DNA from: a bacterium
GTDB lineage: Bacteria; Fidelibacterota; UBA2242
Direction of reading: 5' to 3'
Length of the DNA: 40,290 nt
Assembly (NCBI GenBank): GCA_018824205.1
Contig: JAHJGX010000212.1
Coordinates: forward strand, 1-40,290
In this document: piece after piece, positions 9,251 through 17,632 of the stretch
How positions within the stretch are numbered: position 1 is the first letter of the stretch
How the letters are laid out: each line of letters begins with the position of its first letter
The notes under the pieces: generated by a model
The model's input: the letters and a program-made list of their open reading frames with translations, nothing else
Database searches by the model: none
Told to the model about the DNA's origin: nothing
Position numbers and translations under genes: made by a program

Positions 9251-9303
9251 GTCAGCTAATCCGCGGTTTTGAGGTACACGGTACGATATTCATCTGGCAA
9301 TTC
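9251..9303 (+). repeat. Left copy of a 53-bp imperfect direct repeat flanking the restriction module
   Basis: 48 of 53 bases match 15436-15488 in the same orientation. Both copies contain GAGRTACACGGTACGATATT and end GGCAATTC. Of the five differences, three are synonymous if the minus strand is read as ELPxEYRTVYLKTAD, one changes D to G and one creates a stop. The repeat is therefore probably a duplicated gene tail rather than a recombinase site. Confidence 0.8.
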
Positions 9304-9430
9304 TTGATAAATCCCGGAATATCATTGTTTATTTCACAGATAGCCGCCCTGAACCAGTTTTTTTCTTGTCACGTCGCTCACCGCCGGTCGGGTGCGTCAT
9401 GACGATCAGCATACAGTGGATTGTCAAACT

Positions 9431-9459
9431 CTTGTCGCAATGCTCAGCGTTGCAACGAG
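9431..9459. repeat. Imperfect hairpin upstream of the restriction gene
   Basis: CTTGTCGCAATGC and GCGTTGCAACGAG can pair around TCA with two G-U pairs and one mismatch as plus-strand RNA. There is no U-tract. It could be a decayed terminator or part of an untranslated leader; nothing else supports a function. Confidence 0.3.
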
Positions 9460-9658
9460 AGACAGAAAAACGTCAATCCGAAGCTAATGAATCCCCATAA
9501 TTTTGATTGCCATTATTCTTTTCCTTCCGTATTATTCAAACAAATGAATCAGGTTGCCGCCAACGTGAAAAGATTTTGTTCGGAAAGTAGAGTCGTATCT
9601 TCTGATTTATTCAATACCGTAGTGAATTTTCGTTAATTCACAGAATTTCAGTTTAATT

Positions 9659-12600
9659 ATGAGAATTGTTAAGATAAATCCTAAGAAATCACTCAATAAA
9701 GCCTTTTTAAAGCAACGGCCTTTGAGAAGTGAAATTGAACTGTTTAAATCAAACTTGATTCGGCTTTTAAACAATATTGATGAAATTGAAAGAGAAGAAA
9801 ACCAAAAAAACCATATCCGTGACTTCCTGAGAGATACGTACTACAAAGAAACCAACGAAATAAATACCAAAGACACCAAAGACCTTGTAATCCATTTGGG
9901 CAAAACCAATAAAGATAAAGTTGGCGTTATCATTGAGGCAAAAAGACCGGGCAATAAAATTGAGATGCTGTCGGATACTAAACCAAACGCTAAAGCGTTG
10001 CATGAACTTGTACTCTACTTTTTGCGTGAACGTATCGAAGAAAACAATATCGACATCAAATACCTGATAGCTACAAACGTGTATGAATGGTACATTTTTG
10101 ATGCGTCATATTTTGAAAAACTTTTTTACCGAAATAAATCATTTGTTAAACAATACGAGGATTGGCGAGACGGTAAAAAAGTTACAAAAGATACCAACCT
10201 TTTTTATAATGATATTGCACAGCCTTTTATCGAGAATTTAGATGAAGAAGTACCGTGTACTTACTTCGATATAAGGGATTACGAGAAAATCTTAAGGAAT
10301 GAAAATAAGGCTGATGATAAAAACCTGATTGCATTACAAAAACTACTTTCACCTTTCTTTCTTTTAAGAGTACCGTTTACCAATGACAGCAATTCGCTCA
10401 GTGAAAAATTTTATAAAGAATTGTTGCATTTAATCGGACTTGAAGAAGTAAAAGTGGGCACTAAAAACATTATTCGCAGAAAAGAAAAAGATAAACAGGC
10501 TGGTTCATTGATTGAGAATGCAATCAATATTCTCATCACCGAAGACTCATTGCACAAATTAAAAGACAAAACCGTTTTCGGCCTAACCAGAGATGAACAA
10601 CTTTTCGGAGTAGCTCTTGAATTAAGTCTTACATGGATTAATCGAATATTGTTTTTAAAGTTGCTTGAAGGTCAGCTGATCACCTATCATAAAGGTAATA
10701 AGGATTATCGCTTTTTGAATTCTGAGATGATTCATGACTATGATGAACTCTACAAACTCTTTCATCAGGTATTGGCACGCAATATCAATGAGCGGTCTTC
10801 ATCAATACATGAGAAATATGCCCGTGTTCCATATTTGAATAGTTCGTTGTTTGAAATTTCGGAATTAGAAGATGCCACCATAAAAATCAATTCGCTTGAC
10901 AATTCAGAAACCGTCGAATTGATTATTACAACTATTTTAAAGGGCGATAAAAAGAAAAGCCGTTATTTACCTGCACTCGAATATCTTTTCAAATTTTTAG
11001 ATGCTTACGACTTTGCAAGCGAAGGCGGCGAAGATATTGCCGAGGACAATAAAACCATTATTAACGCTTCAGTACTTGGTAAAGTGTTTGAAAAGATTAA
11101 CGGCTACAAAGACGGCTCAATTTTTACGCCCGGTTTTATTACCATGTATATGAGCCGTCAAGCACTCAGATTGGCTGTTATTCAGAAATTTAATGAATAT
11201 TTCAACTCAAATAAAATTGCAGAAGTAAGCACATTCGAAGAACTCTATAACCGTATTGATAAAATAGATATTAAAACCACCAACGAGATAATAAATGCGC
11301 TACGCATATGCGACCCTGCCGTTGGTTCAGGGCACTTTTTGGTTTCATGTCTCAATGAAATAATCGTCATAAAATCAGAACTTGGTATCCTGATCGATAA
11401 GGACGGCAAGCGGTTACGCGATTATGAAATTGTGGTCGATAACGACGAACTAATCATATCCGATGACAACGGCATCTTTGAATATAACTACCAAAACAAG
11501 GAGAGCCAGCGGGTCCAGGAAACTATTTTTAACGAACGGCAAACCATTATCGAAAACTGTCTGTTTGGCGTGGACATCAATCCCAACTCCGTTAAAATCT
11601 GTCGACTGCGTCTATGGATCGAATTATTGAAAAGTTCTTATTACAAAGCCCCCGATTACACCGAACTGGAAACCCTGCCTAATATTGATATTAATATCAA
11701 ATGCGGAAATTCACTTGTCAGTCGCTATGCCCTGGACGCCGATTTGAAAAAGGCTTTGCAAAAAAGCAAATGGAACATCACCAGCTACCGCCTTGCCGTA
11801 ATGACCTACCGCAATGCCGGAAACAAAGACGAAAAACGAGCGATGCTAAAACTGATTGACGAGATCAAGAACAACTTCGAAATCGAAATCCAGCACACGG
11901 ATAAACGATTTGTAAAATTACATGAATTGAAAGGCAAACTATTTAATCTTACCAACCAGGTCAGCCTCTTTGATCAAACCGCAAAAGAGAAAAAAGCCTG
12001 GGAGAAAAAAGTCGCTGAATTGACGAAAGCCATCCAGAAACAGGAACAGATAATCGAGGATATCAAGAATAGCGCCATTTACAAAAACGCTTTCGAGTGG
12101 CGTTTCGAGTTTCCTGAGGTGCTGAATATTGATGGAGAGTTTGAAGGATTCGATGTGGTTATAGCAAATCCGCCATATATACAACATCGAGAGCTTGCAT
12201 ATTTAAGTAGCCATTTAAAATCGGAATATGCTGTTTATTCTGGCACTGCTGACATTAGTTCATATTTCTTTGAAAAATTTACGAAGGTTTTAAAACCAAA
12301 AGGCATAATCAGTGTAATTAACTCAAATAAATTTTTCAATGCAGAATATGGCAGACCATTAAGAAAATACCTTTCAAATTTTCCATTTATTTCTATTATA
12401 AATTTTGAACAAGTTCCAATTTTTTATGAAGTATTAGTATCAAGTGCAATATTTACTTTTACAAATATCACACTATCTGAAACTTTTAAATACACAAAGT
12501 TTTTTAAAGAAAAAGTCGAAACACTTGAGGATATTGAAGAAATAAAAAAGCATAGTATTTTAATGGAACAAAGTTCATTGAAAAATGATAATTGGCTATT

Positions 12601-13435
12601 TAATGATACAAAATCAAATGCAATTATAGCCAAGGTAAAGGCTAACGGCATTCCAATTGGAAAGATTGCCGATATAAAAATTAAAAGAGGCTTAACTACT
12701 GGTTTTGATGATGCATTTTTAATAGACAAGGACAAGTATAATTTCTTTACTAAAAACAATGAAAAATCAAATGCAATAATTAAAAAGGCTTTAAAGGGAG
12801 AACATATAAATAGATACAAGATAAATTTTAAAGACCTATGGCTTATAAATTCTCATAATGGAATTAAAGAAGTTAGCGAACCCATTAATGTGGAAAGAGA
12901 CTTCCCATTAATTTATGAGCATTTTGTAACTATTAATTTAAAAACAAATGGTAAAGTTGAAAATCGTTCTGACAAAGGCAAACATTGGACTAATCTAAGG
13001 AGTTGTGCGTTTATAAATGATTTTTCAAAACCAAAAATAATTTGGGGGTTGATTTCAGGCAATTGGGATTTTGCCTATGATGATGAAGGCTATTTCCTAA
13101 CAAGCGCGTCATTTTTCTTAATCTCAAATAGAATAAACATAAAATTCATTTTGGCATTACTTAATTCCAAATTGTATCAATATTTTTTCATTCAAGTAGG
13201 GGAATATACGGCAGGCGGTGCTTTTGTTTTGAAGAAAACATCGATTGAAAAATTTATAATCCCAACGTTGGAGGAAAGTGACCAAAAACCTTTCATAGAA
13301 AAAGTTGACCAAATCCTCTCCGCCAAAAAACAAGGCAAAGACACTACCGACCTTGAACAGCAGATAGACCGGATGGTATATGAGCTGTACGATTTGACAG
13401 AAGAAGAAATTAAAATTGTAGAGGGTGAGGTGTAA
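9659..13435 (+). CDS. Fused type IIG-like restriction endonuclease / N6-adenine DNA methyltransferase (Eco57I-type)
   Basis: 1258 residues. The N-terminal domain carries a PD-(D/E)xK-like nuclease core, D75 followed by E93-A-K95 (VIIEAKRP). A helical linker leads to a class I methylase. Motif I is DPAVGSGHF (about 552-560) for SAM binding, and motif IV is NPPY (837-840), the adenine-N6 catalytic motif. The C-terminal part (about 840-1210) should be the target-recognition domain, and the tail IDRMVYELYDLTEEE is typical of the family. Cleavage and methylation in one chain imply a self-contained restriction system. Bases about 12170-13250, covering the recognition domain, are far more AT-rich than 11500-12130, which suggests exchange of the specificity module. 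The start has no clear ribosome site. The stop overlaps the next ATG by 1 nt. Confidence 0.85.
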   Translation: MRIVKINPKKSLNKAFLKQRPLRSEIELFKSNLIRLLNNIDEIEREENQKNHIRDFLRDTYYKETNEINTKDTKDLVIHLGKTNKDKVGVIIEAKRPGNKIEMLSDTKPNAKALHELVLYFLRERIEENNIDIKYLIATNVYEWYIFDASYFEKLFYRNKSFVKQYEDWRDGKKVTKDTNLFYNDIAQPFIENLDEEVPCTYFDIRDYEKILRNENKADDKNLIALQKLLSPFFLLRVPFTNDSNSLSEKFYKELLHLIGLEEVKVGTKNIIRRKEKDKQAGSLIENAINILITEDSLHKLKDKTVFGLTRDEQLFGVALELSLTWINRILFLKLLEGQLITYHKGNKDYRFLNSEMIHDYDELYKLFHQVLARNINERSSSIHEKYARVPYLNSSLFEISELEDATIKINSLDNSETVELIITTILKGDKKKSRYLPALEYLFKFLDAYDFASEGGEDIAEDNKTIINASVLGKVFEKINGYKDGSIFTPGFITMYMSRQALRLAVIQKFNEYFNSNKIAEVSTFEELYNRIDKIDIKTTNEIINALRICDPAVGSGHFLVSCLNEIIVIKSELGILIDKDGKRLRDYEIVVDNDELIISDDNGIFEYNYQNKESQRVQETIFNERQTIIENCLFGVDINPNSVKICRLRLWIELLKSSYYKAPDYTELETLPNIDINIKCGNSLVSRYALDADLKKALQKSKWNITSYRLAVMTYRNAGNKDEKRAMLKLIDEIKNNFEIEIQHTDKRFVKLHELKGKLFNLTNQVSLFDQTAKEKKAWEKKVAELTKAIQKQEQIIEDIKNSAIYKNAFEWRFEFPEVLNIDGEFEGFDVVIANPPYIQHRELAYLSSHLKSEYAVYSGTADISSYFFEKFTKVLKPKGIISVINSNKFFNAEYGRPLRKYLSNFPFISIINFEQVPIFYEVLVSSAIFTFTNITLSETFKYTKFFKEKVETLEDIEEIKKHSILMEQSSLKNDNWLFNDTKSNAIIAKVKANGIPIGKIADIKIKRGLTTGFDDAFLIDKDKYNFFTKNNEKSNAIIKKALKGEHINRYKINFKDLWLINSHNGIKEVSEPINVERDFPLIYEHFVTINLKTNGKVENRSDKGKHWTNLRSCAFINDFSKPKIIWGLISGNWDFAYDDEGYFLTSASFFLISNRINIKFILALLNSKLYQYFFIQVGEYTAGGAFVLKKTSIEKFIIPTLEESDQKPFIEKVDQILSAKKQGKDTTDLEQQIDRMVYELYDLTEEEIKIVEGEV

Positions 13436-14007
13436 TGGAAATTAAAGATTTTGTTCTAATCGCTCTCGCTTTCCTAGGGTGGTCTTGGGGGATACTACAA
13501 TTCTTCATCAATCGCAAATCTCAACGGAAAGATAAACTTGCAGACAGGCGTTTTGAAGTTTATTCTGGCTACATGAAAAAAACTGATGAACTGATGAATA
13601 ATGTCAGAACCGACCCAAATATGATTTATGGAATCTCAACCGATTTTTACAAAGAGATTTTAACGGGTGATGAAGAACAAATTAATTCAGCATTGATACG
13701 CTTCAATGAAAAACTTCAGGAATTTGTTAAAAAAGCATCTGAACCTTTATTGATATTAAGACAGGAGTTATCATCATTACTCTTAGTTTGCAGTAAAGAG
13801 CTTTGTCCATTAATAGAACAGTATCGATTTCTTGCCACTGACTTTAATAATGAGTTTCAAAATGTACTTGGCACAATTTCTACCAATGATGCACAAAAAA
13901 TGCAGGAAAAACTAACCACAATGGGGCACGATACAAGATGGAAACAATTTGTAACTTTAAATGAAGATATTTTAATCACCATGCGAAAAGAATTAGGTTA
14001 TGAGTAA
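13435..14007 (+). CDS. Membrane-anchored hypothetical protein in the restriction operon
   Basis: 190 residues. One N-terminal membrane segment (about 5-26, FVLIALAFLGWSWGILQFFI) is followed by basic residues (NRKSQRKDK) and a predominantly helical soluble domain. By the positive-inside rule the soluble part should be cytoplasmic. No catalytic motif is seen and the family is not recognised. The TAATG junction with the restriction gene and the 8-nt overlap with the RhuM gene show that it belongs to the same transcript. A role tied to restriction or phage sensing is inferred only from position. Confidence 0.75.
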   Translation: MEIKDFVLIALAFLGWSWGILQFFINRKSQRKDKLADRRFEVYSGYMKKTDELMNNVRTDPNMIYGISTDFYKEILTGDEEQINSALIRFNEKLQEFVKKASEPLLILRQELSSLLLVCSKELCPLIEQYRFLATDFNNEFQNVLGTISTNDAQKMQEKLTTMGHDTRWKQFVTLNEDILITMRKELGYE

Positions 14008-15010
14008 CAGTTCTGAAATCATTCTTTATACAACTCCCGCTGGAACTGTCAAAGTTGAAGTAATTTTACAGGATGAAACCGTCTGGCTTACTCAAAAAGC
14101 CATGGGCGAATTGTTTGGAGTGGTAAAATCGACTATCAGCGAGCATTTATCGAATATTTACGAAAGTGATGAGCTGCAAAAAGAAGCAACTGTTCGGAAA
14201 ATCCGAACAGTTCAAAACGAAGCAGGACGAGAAGTAAAACGTAAGCTTGAGTTTTACAACCTTGATGCTATAATATCGGTTGGCTACCGGGTAAATTCGC
14301 ATCAGGCAACTCAATTCCGTATCTGGGCAACGAAGACGTTAAAGGAGTTTATTATCAAAGGCTTCGTATTGGACGATGAGCGTCTAAAACAAGGCATAAA
14401 GCTGTTTGGGAAGGATTATTTTGATGAGTTGCTCGAACGGATTAGGGAGATCCGTGCCAGCGAGCGTCGTTTTTATCAGAAAATTTCCGATATTTATTCG
14501 GAGTGTAGTATCGACTATGACCCCAAGGCCGAAACAACACAAATGTTTTACAAAACCGTTCAGAATAAATTACATTGGGCGATAACAGGCCATACGGCGG
14601 CAGAGATAATTGCTTTGAGGGCAAAAGCCGAATTGCCTAATATGGGTCTAACTACGTGGAAAAAATCACCCAAAGGGAAGGTTTTAAAGTCGGATGTTCC
14701 CATTGCCAAAAACTATCTGAATGAAAAAGAGATAAGCAATTTGAACCGCATTGTTACCATGTATCTCGATTATGCCGAAAATCAAGCAGAACGCCAAATT
14801 CCAATGCGGATGAAAGATTGGGGTGACAAGTTGGATGCATTTCTTCAATTCAATGATTATTCAGTTCTAAAAAATGCAGGAAGTATTTCAGCAGATATTG
14901 CCAGGAAATTAGCAGAAGAACAATATGATAAATTCAGGGCGGTACAGGATAAGAATTACGAATCGGATTTCGACAAAGAAATAAAAAGGTTAAAAGGAAA
15001 TATTCCTTAA
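14000..15010 (+). CDS. RhuM-family protein
   Basis: 336 residues. The N-terminal part (VWLTQKAMGELFGVVKSTISEHL, then EGREV-like and FYNLDAIISVGYRVNSHQATQFRIWAT) is the conserved DNA-binding-like core of RhuM (virulence RhuM family) proteins. The remainder includes KLHWAITGHTAAEII and MRMKDWGDKLDAFL, also typical. RhuM proteins often ride in restriction-modification loci and pathogenicity islands, and their biochemical role is not settled. The gene overlaps the membrane-anchored protein by 8 nt, so the two are likely coupled. Confidence 0.85.
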   Translation: MSNSSEIILYTTPAGTVKVEVILQDETVWLTQKAMGELFGVVKSTISEHLSNIYESDELQKEATVRKIRTVQNEAGREVKRKLEFYNLDAIISVGYRVNSHQATQFRIWATKTLKEFIIKGFVLDDERLKQGIKLFGKDYFDELLERIREIRASERRFYQKISDIYSECSIDYDPKAETTQMFYKTVQNKLHWAITGHTAAEIIALRAKAELPNMGLTTWKKSPKGKVLKSDVPIAKNYLNEKEISNLNRIVTMYLDYAENQAERQIPMRMKDWGDKLDAFLQFNDYSVLKNAGSISADIARKLAEEQYDKFRAVQDKNYESDFDKEIKRLKGNIP

Positions 15011-15051
15011 AATAATCTATATTTTTTTACAGTATTAAAAGGAGTGTGGAA

Positions 15052-15426
15052 ATGGAATTATCAATCTTAATCGCGAAAATCATCTCTGTTATTTACATTT
15101 CAACCGGTATTGCTGTTTTAATTGGTACGATTAACTTCAATGATATTGTCAATGATTTTGAAAAATCACCGGCTTTGACATTTGTATCCGGTTGTGTCGG
15201 AATAATTGCTGGCATAATACTGATCGAATATCATAACCTGTGGGTTAAAAATTGGACCGTTTTAATCACTATAATTAGTTGGTTATCTCTGATTGGCGGA
15301 GCTATAGTTGTAATAGTCCCCAAATCCATTTCCTATTTTAAGGATTTTTATAAAAATTCACGGCTTTTGGGAATATGTATGATAATTTTTGGAATGGTCA
15401 TCGCTTACTTTGGTTTTATCATTTAG
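15052..15426 (+). CDS. Small polytopic membrane protein, unknown function
   Basis: 124 residues. The ATG at 15052 was chosen over the GTG at 15046 because AAAAGGAG (15037-15044) lies 7 nt before the ATG. Four hydrophobic segments are visible (about 3-22, 39-58, 66-86 and 103-123) with short loops, filling most of the chain. No family motif is recognised. It follows RhuM by 41 nt in the same direction and has the strongest ribosome site of the module. It may be an unrelated passenger, since it ends just before the right copy of the flanking direct repeat. Confidence 0.7.
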   Translation: MELSILIAKIISVIYISTGIAVLIGTINFNDIVNDFEKSPALTFVSGCVGIIAGIILIEYHNLWVKNWTVLITIISWLSLIGGAIVVIVPKSISYFKDFYKNSRLLGICMIIFGMVIAYFGFII

Positions 15427-15435
15427 GTTTCAACC

Positions 15436-15488
15436 GTCAGCTGGTCTGCGGTTTTGAGATACACGGTACGATATTCACCTGGCAATTC
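15436..15488 (+). repeat. Right copy of the 53-bp imperfect direct repeat
   Basis: 48/53 identity to 9251-9303, same orientation. On the minus strand it reads ELPGEYRTVYLKTADQL, continuing to TVET and a stop at about 15423-15425. It sits 11 nt beyond the stop of the outer-membrane protein gene in a different frame, and no upstream part of such a gene is present. It therefore looks like a remnant of a gene disrupted when the module arrived. Confidence 0.8.
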
Positions 15489-15499
15489 GGAATCGGTTT

Positions 15500-16825
15500 T
15501 TATAAGAAACTATATTTCAACTTTAAATAGACGTTATCATTTTTATCAAACTGACCGAAGTCAAATTGCCCGGATGAATTGGCATCCGAACCGCCGCCCA
15601 GTACATCAGTTCCTGCTGTAATTGTAAAACTATCGGAATATTTCCAGTCAACCATAATACGGCTTAAATAGGAATCATTGGTAAGATTATAGAGCACCAG
15701 CCACATTGGAAGAACCGTCTCGTTGAAAAGACTCGCATTCACCATTAATGATCCCAGTTGATTAATCTCATCATTGAATTTCATGGAATTTTCATAGTTA
15801 AGTATTCGTTCCTGAATCCCCTGTACAGCGACATTGATACTGCCCGTCAGCTGATAATCAACACCCAGCATTCCCTGGATGAACGGTTTGGTGAGTAAAA
15901 AATTACTTATCATCATTTCGGCCTGATTTTCAGGCACATAGTCAAAATGACGTGACGGATAATACCCGCCTTCGCCTCTTAAAACAAACATTCCCAGCGG
16001 CCGTGAAAAATTCATCCCGTAGAAACAGAACCAGGGATGTGAAGGGTATAAATTGACGGCTGAAAGTATTCCCAGATTATTGATAACAATTTCCTTCTGC
16101 ATGATTGGTTTATCTTCCCGGGCTTTAAGATAAATTAAGGAGATATCTGTACCGAAGACAAAACTATTTAATTTCAGGCCATATTCCATGTTTTTCAACG
16201 AGGATTGGGGTAGAATGTCCTCCTGGTAGTTTATTGGAAGATTCAAATTCATAATTCCACCACCCATATTAATAGCGGCTGTGAACGAATCCGGCCGATT
16301 AAAAGCCCAATCACCGTCGAAGTTTATATTCATTGGTTTGAACTCTGGAATCACCAGCAATTCCAGTGAATGATTGCCGTAATGCAATTTGGTTTTGAGC
16401 ATCGTTGTCGCCATCCGGATATCCTCAAAGTCCTGTAGAAGAAACAGTGACAGATCCAGCGGATTGACAATATCGTTAATAAAATAACCATCGGCTTTGC
16501 CCCAGACTACCTGCTGCTTACCAATCCTGAAATCAACCCAATTGCCGTAAATATCAAGATATGCTTCCCGTAAATTCAACTTTGTATCATCCCCGGTCAC
16601 GATGTCATTTAAAAAATCAACCGAGGCGAAACCATAGACATTATCACCCCAAAGCTCGGAATTCAGGCGCATCCGGTTCCGTAATAGCATTGCATCATTG
16701 GGCTCAGCTGTCCGAAATGCGCTGTGGTTCCGGAAAAAACCATGGAATTCGAGCCCGGCAAAACTAATTTGAAAAAGACTAATGGATAAAACCATTGTAA
16801 CGAAAATTGCTTTACCGGTTCTCAT
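15500..16825 (-). CDS. Outer-membrane beta-barrel protein of the RND export operon (DUF1302-like)
   Basis: 441 residues. A signal peptide (about 1-23, ending ISFAG) is followed by alternating amphipathic strands throughout and a terminal aromatic residue near the C terminus (LKLKYSFL), as in outer-membrane barrels. The segment FRIGKQQVVWGKADGYFINDIVNPLDLS resembles DUF1302-type porins, which often accompany MMPL exporters and LolA-like proteins. It probably provides the outer-membrane step of the route encoded upstream. Its ATG overlaps the stop of the LolA-like gene (ATGA), so the two are translationally coupled. Confidence 0.75.
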   Translation of the reverse strand: MRTGKAIFVTMVLSISLFQISFAGLEFHGFFRNHSAFRTAEPNDAMLLRNRMRLNSELWGDNVYGFASVDFLNDIVTGDDTKLNLREAYLDIYGNWVDFRIGKQQVVWGKADGYFINDIVNPLDLSLFLLQDFEDIRMATTMLKTKLHYGNHSLELLVIPEFKPMNINFDGDWAFNRPDSFTAAINMGGGIMNLNLPINYQEDILPQSSLKNMEYGLKLNSFVFGTDISLIYLKAREDKPIMQKEIVINNLGILSAVNLYPSHPWFCFYGMNFSRPLGMFVLRGEGGYYPSRHFDYVPENQAEMMISNFLLTKPFIQGMLGVDYQLTGSINVAVQGIQERILNYENSMKFNDEINQLGSLMVNASLFNETVLPMWLVLYNLTNDSYLSRIMVDWKYSDSFTITAGTDVLGGGSDANSSGQFDFGQFDKNDNVYLKLKYSFL

Positions 16826-17619
16826 TGCACCTTACCTCGTTGTAAAGTCGTTTGTGTAAATATCTGATCATTCATTTCACCGTTAAATTTGACCTCTTGA
16901 ATCTCAATCTTCGTCTGATGCGTTTTACTGAGATTATCCATAAACAGCTCGTGACCAACCCAGATACCGTTTACCTGCTTGATATTGGATACTGTTAGAA
17001 CTTTCTGCAAAGCGCCGCTTTTTTCATAGAATTCGACTTTTACAAACACCCATTTTTCCGGGATTACCCACGTTACCTTCTTGCTGTACTGATCATCTTC
17101 AGATTTCGGAACGGATTCAATTTTAAAACACTCAACACCATCAACTGGCTCCTTGCCTAAGAGTTTATAGGTATCATCATCGAGATTACGGCCACCCATG
17201 TCATCATAGGTAAAATCTGTTCCCATAAAATATTCATTTTTGCTCTCACCGGCGATGCGTCGAACTCGTTTTAATGCCGGCAGATATAACCAGCGGTCGT
17301 CTTCCTTTTGGGCATCTGTAAAGCTCCACAGGAGAAGACCGGTTCCCCGTATATCAGCCGGATATTCAAAAAAGATCAGGATCTTTGTGTCAATTCCACC
17401 GGCCCCGTTATAGGATTTTTCATAACGGGTAACCTCTCGTTCCCTAGTCTTGCCTTTATTATTGATCAGGGTCATTTTAGATTTATTTATTTCTGTTTGA
17501 ACACTCCCCTGATCATCGACTTTCTGCATGATGTCGCGTCCGCTTATCTGGGCCGGCAGCAGTTGTGTAAAGAATAATATTATGATACTGACAGGTAATA
17601 CAAGCTTAAAATTTTTCAT
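16822..17619 (-). CDS. LolA-like outer-membrane lipoprotein-sorting protein
   Basis: 265 residues. A signal peptide (about 1-23, ending LLPAQ) precedes a LolA-like fold. Recognisable segments are KTREREVTRYEKSY, DTKILIFFEYPADIRGTGLLLWSF, DDRWLYLPALKRVRRI and FTYDDMGGRNLDDDTYKLLGKE, all characteristic of the LolA-like family found beside MMPL exporters. It is a periplasmic hydrophobe carrier by family. It sits 13 nt downstream of the second RND gene and overlaps the barrel gene by 4 nt. Shuttling substrate from the exporters to the barrel is inferred from order and family. Confidence 0.85.
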   Translation of the reverse strand: MKNFKLVLPVSIIILFFTQLLPAQISGRDIMQKVDDQGSVQTEINKSKMTLINNKGKTREREVTRYEKSYNGAGGIDTKILIFFEYPADIRGTGLLLWSFTDAQKEDDRWLYLPALKRVRRIAGESKNEYFMGTDFTYDDMGGRNLDDDTYKLLGKEPVDGVECFKIESVPKSEDDQYSKKVTWVIPEKWVFVKVEFYEKSGALQKVLTVSNIKQVNGIWVGHELFMDNLSKTHQTKIEIQEVKFNGEMNDQIFTQTTLQRGKVQ

Positions 17620-17632
17620 AACTCGCTCCTTT

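Larger units (their letters stand above)
8909..9658. other. 750-nt gap between divergent defence modules; no supported gene
   Basis: This AT-rich region separates the leftward ABC-3C operon from the rightward restriction operon, so both promoters should lie here. Short open frames are present, but they lack ribosome sites and recognisable protein. It holds the left copy of a 53-bp direct repeat (9251-9303) and an imperfect hairpin (9431-9459). The left repeat reads on the minus strand as an interrupted peptide (ELPDEYRTVYLKTAD, then a stop), so decayed coding sequence is likely. Confidence 0.6.

Noticed and set aside
9130-9636. Two plus-strand frames in the gap before the restriction gene
   Set aside because: They cover the direct repeat and hairpin, lack ribosome sites and have no protein-like composition.
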